Of a DNA stretch of 64,000 nt, positions 62,604 through 64,000 are shown piece after piece. The notes under the pieces were generated by a model that saw only the letters and a program-made list of their open reading frames with translations, was not told where the DNA came from and searched no databases. The stretch is from a virus, in IMG/VR virus record IMGVR_UViG_3300042473_001265, positions 186,001 to 250,000 of that record; one strand, written 5' to 3'. A program made the translations under genes and the position numbers. The number at the start of each line of letters is the position of its first letter. Position 1 is the first letter of the stretch.

Positions 62604-63662
62604 ATGGCAAAACCATTTGACATCTCAAAGTTCCGCAAGGACATCACAAAAAGCATCCAAGGACTCAGCATTGGATTCAATGATCCCACAGACTGGATTA
62701 GCACAGGCAACTATGCACTCAACTATCTAATCTCAGGAGACTTCAACAAAGGCATTCCACTGGGTAAAGTTACTGTATTTGCTGGTGAATCCGGCGCAGG
62801 CAAGAGTTATATTTGCAGTGGCAACATTGTAAAGAACGCACAGGATCAAGGCATCTTTGTTATTCTTGTTGACACAGAAAACGCACTTGACGAATCTTGG
62901 TTACACGCACTTGGTGTCAACACGGGTCCAGACAAGTTGCTCAAACTCAACATGAGCATGATTGATGATGTTGCCAAAGCAATCTCCACATTCATGACAG
63001 ACTACAAAGCACTACCAGAAGAAGAACGCATGAAAGTTCTGTGGGTCATTGACTCATTGGGCATGTTGCTGACTCCTACTGATGTCAATCAGTTCGAAGC
63101 CGGTGACATGAAAGGTGACATGGGTCGTAAGCCCAAAGCACTGACAAGTCTTGTTCGTAACTCTGTCAACATGTTTGGCAGTTACAATGTGGGCTTGGTG
63201 GCCACAAACCATACCTATGCCAGTCAAGACATGTTTGATCCTGATGACAAGATCTCCGGTGGACAAGGCTTTATCTACGCAAGTTCAATCGTGGTTGCCA
63301 TGAAAAAAATGAAACTCAAAGAAGATGAAGATGGCAACAAGATCACTGATGTCATGGGCATCCGTGCCGGTTGCAAAGTGATGAAAACACGCTATGCCAA
63401 ACCGTTTGAAGGCATGCAGGTCAAGATCCCTTACTCCACTGGTATGAGTCCGCATTCGGGACTGGTTGACCTGGCAGAGAAGAAAGAGATTCTCAAGAAA
63501 GAAGGCAACAGTTTGGTACTTGTTACCAGCGACGGCGAAATTATCAAACAGTTCCGCAAAAAGTGGGAAGCCAATGAAGGCGGATGTTTAGATAAACTGA
63601 TGGCGGACTTTGCCAATCAGAAAGAAGAAAAACCGGTACTCGAAACAACAACGGAGGAATAA
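62604..63662 (+). CDS. uvsX: UvsX RecA-like recombinase
   Basis: 352 residues. Walker A GESGAGKS at 61-68, Walker B strand KVLWVIDSLGML, then GLVATNHTYASQDMF and SGGQGFIYASS, as in T4 UvsX. It pairs single-stranded DNA coated with gp32 with duplex DNA for recombination-dependent replication. Immediately preceded by the radical SAM cassette, so the cassette is probably expressed with recombination genes. Confidence 0.93.
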   Translation: MAKPFDISKFRKDITKSIQGLSIGFNDPTDWISTGNYALNYLISGDFNKGIPLGKVTVFAGESGAGKSYICSGNIVKNAQDQGIFVILVDTENALDESWLHALGVNTGPDKLLKLNMSMIDDVAKAISTFMTDYKALPEEERMKVLWVIDSLGMLLTPTDVNQFEAGDMKGDMGRKPKALTSLVRNSVNMFGSYNVGLVATNHTYASQDMFDPDDKISGGQGFIYASSIVVAMKKMKLKEDEDGNKITDVMGIRAGCKVMKTRYAKPFEGMQVKIPYSTGMSPHSGLVDLAEKKEILKKEGNSLVLVTSDGEIIKQFRKKWEANEGGCLDKLMADFANQKEEKPVLETTTEE

Positions 63663-63664
63663 CC

Positions 63665-63922
63665 ATGTCAGTAGACCTATCAAGTGAAATCTGGAATGAA
63701 CTAAAACGATACATCAACACAGTTGATCGTACAGAAGCAGCAGAAGTGTTGGTTTCTGTACTGGTTGACAATGACGTTGCCCCGGACGAAATTCGTGCCA
63801 CATTCAAAGGCGACACGGATGTCAAAGCAGCATTGGCCGCGTATATCAAGGATCTCGACGACGAGCCCGAAGAAGAAGACTTTGATCAAGACGATGATAT
63901 TGAGTCCGAGTACGAAGATTAA
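63665..63922 (+). CDS. Small acidic protein downstream of uvsX
   Basis: 85 residues; helical N-terminal part (IWNELKRYINTVDRTEAAEVL) and a very acidic tail (DEPEEEDFDQDDDIESEYED). Similar small acidic proteins follow uvsX in T4-like aquatic phages. Function unknown. Confidence 0.65.
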   Translation: MSVDLSSEIWNELKRYINTVDRTEAAEVLVSVLVDNDVAPDEIRATFKGDTDVKAALAAYIKDLDDEPEEEDFDQDDDIESEYED

Positions 63923-63924
63923 TC

Positions 63925-64000
63925 ATGTGGCTCAGCCGTGTCACTAGTGATCTGGGAGCAATCCCAGATTTCATTGCTCACTTTGAGCAAGAACTCACTG
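63925..64000 (+). CDS. Start of next gene (truncated by window end)
   Basis: The ATG, two bases after the previous stop, opens a frame MWLSRVTSDLGAIPDFIAHF that runs to the window edge. Too short to identify. Confidence 0.5.
   Translation, partial: MWLSRVTSDLGAIPDFIAHFEQELT

Overview
The window is part of the genome of a T4-like tailed phage (contractile-tail myovirus). The evidence is a nearly complete T4-type virion set in one interval: recombination subunit gp46, baseplate gp26 and gp51, portal gp20, prohead core gp67, protease gp21, scaffold gp22, capsid gp23, neck/tail completion gp13, gp14 and gp15, sheath gp18, tube gp19, gp4, terminases gp16 and gp17, ssDNA-binding gp32, UvsX and dNMP kinase gp1. 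About two dozen T4-type late promoters (xxTAAATA) sit before genes of both strands, and a few host-type -35/-10 promoters precede small accessory genes. No photosynthesis, integrase, attachment-site or clear tRNA sequence is visible. The host cannot be named from the window; the gene style fits phages of aquatic Gram-negative bacteria (inference).

Layout: 1-3333 holds the end of gene 46, two overlapping radical SAM genes and a SegE-like GIY-YIG endonuclease. 3334-3747 has no gene but many hairpins and may be a structured RNA. 3748-6088 is a minus-strand operon (26, 51 and three small genes). 6144-14375 runs tape measure with a lysozyme domain, then 20, 67, 21, 22, 23. 14419-16670 carries a terminator, an HNH homing endonuclease with its own promoter, a tiny ORF and a reverse-strand TPR glycosyltransferase. 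16671-30612 is a fiber/virion surface region with repeats and shared modules, containing two possible sugar-transferase-like proteins. 30597-33759 (minus) holds Nudix, 15 and 14. 33780-38742 holds early-type hypotheticals, 13, a DexA-like exonuclease, an SGNH-like protein, gene 1 and a zinc-finger gene. 38838-45317 holds 18, 19, a tube-related baseplate gene, 4 and 16. 45338-49548 holds candidate internal head proteins. 49557-57769 holds a secreted nuclease, a sugar-transferase-like gene, a radical SAM gene, 17 and a 1320-residue protein. 57912-64000 holds 32, a five-gene modification cassette, uvsX and the start of the next gene.

The most unusual content is five radical SAM enzymes in 64 kb. 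All carry the CX3CX2C cluster motif and all share a C-X17-C auxiliary cysteine module. That module is N-terminal in four of them and C-terminal in one. Two of them sit in a compact cassette between 32 and uvsX with a sulfotransferase-like protein, a jelly-roll-like protein and a short-chain dehydrogenase. With the other sugar-transferase-like genes this suggests a phage-borne programme that modifies a small molecule, glycan or peptide. The substrate is unknown.

A second system-level feature is promoter placement. At nine genes on both strands the late-promoter box ends 3-5 bases before an ATG with no Shine-Dalgarno, which predicts leaderless late mRNAs. Late genes with longer leaders do carry a Shine-Dalgarno. 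In several cases the stop codon of the upstream gene is itself part of the promoter box.
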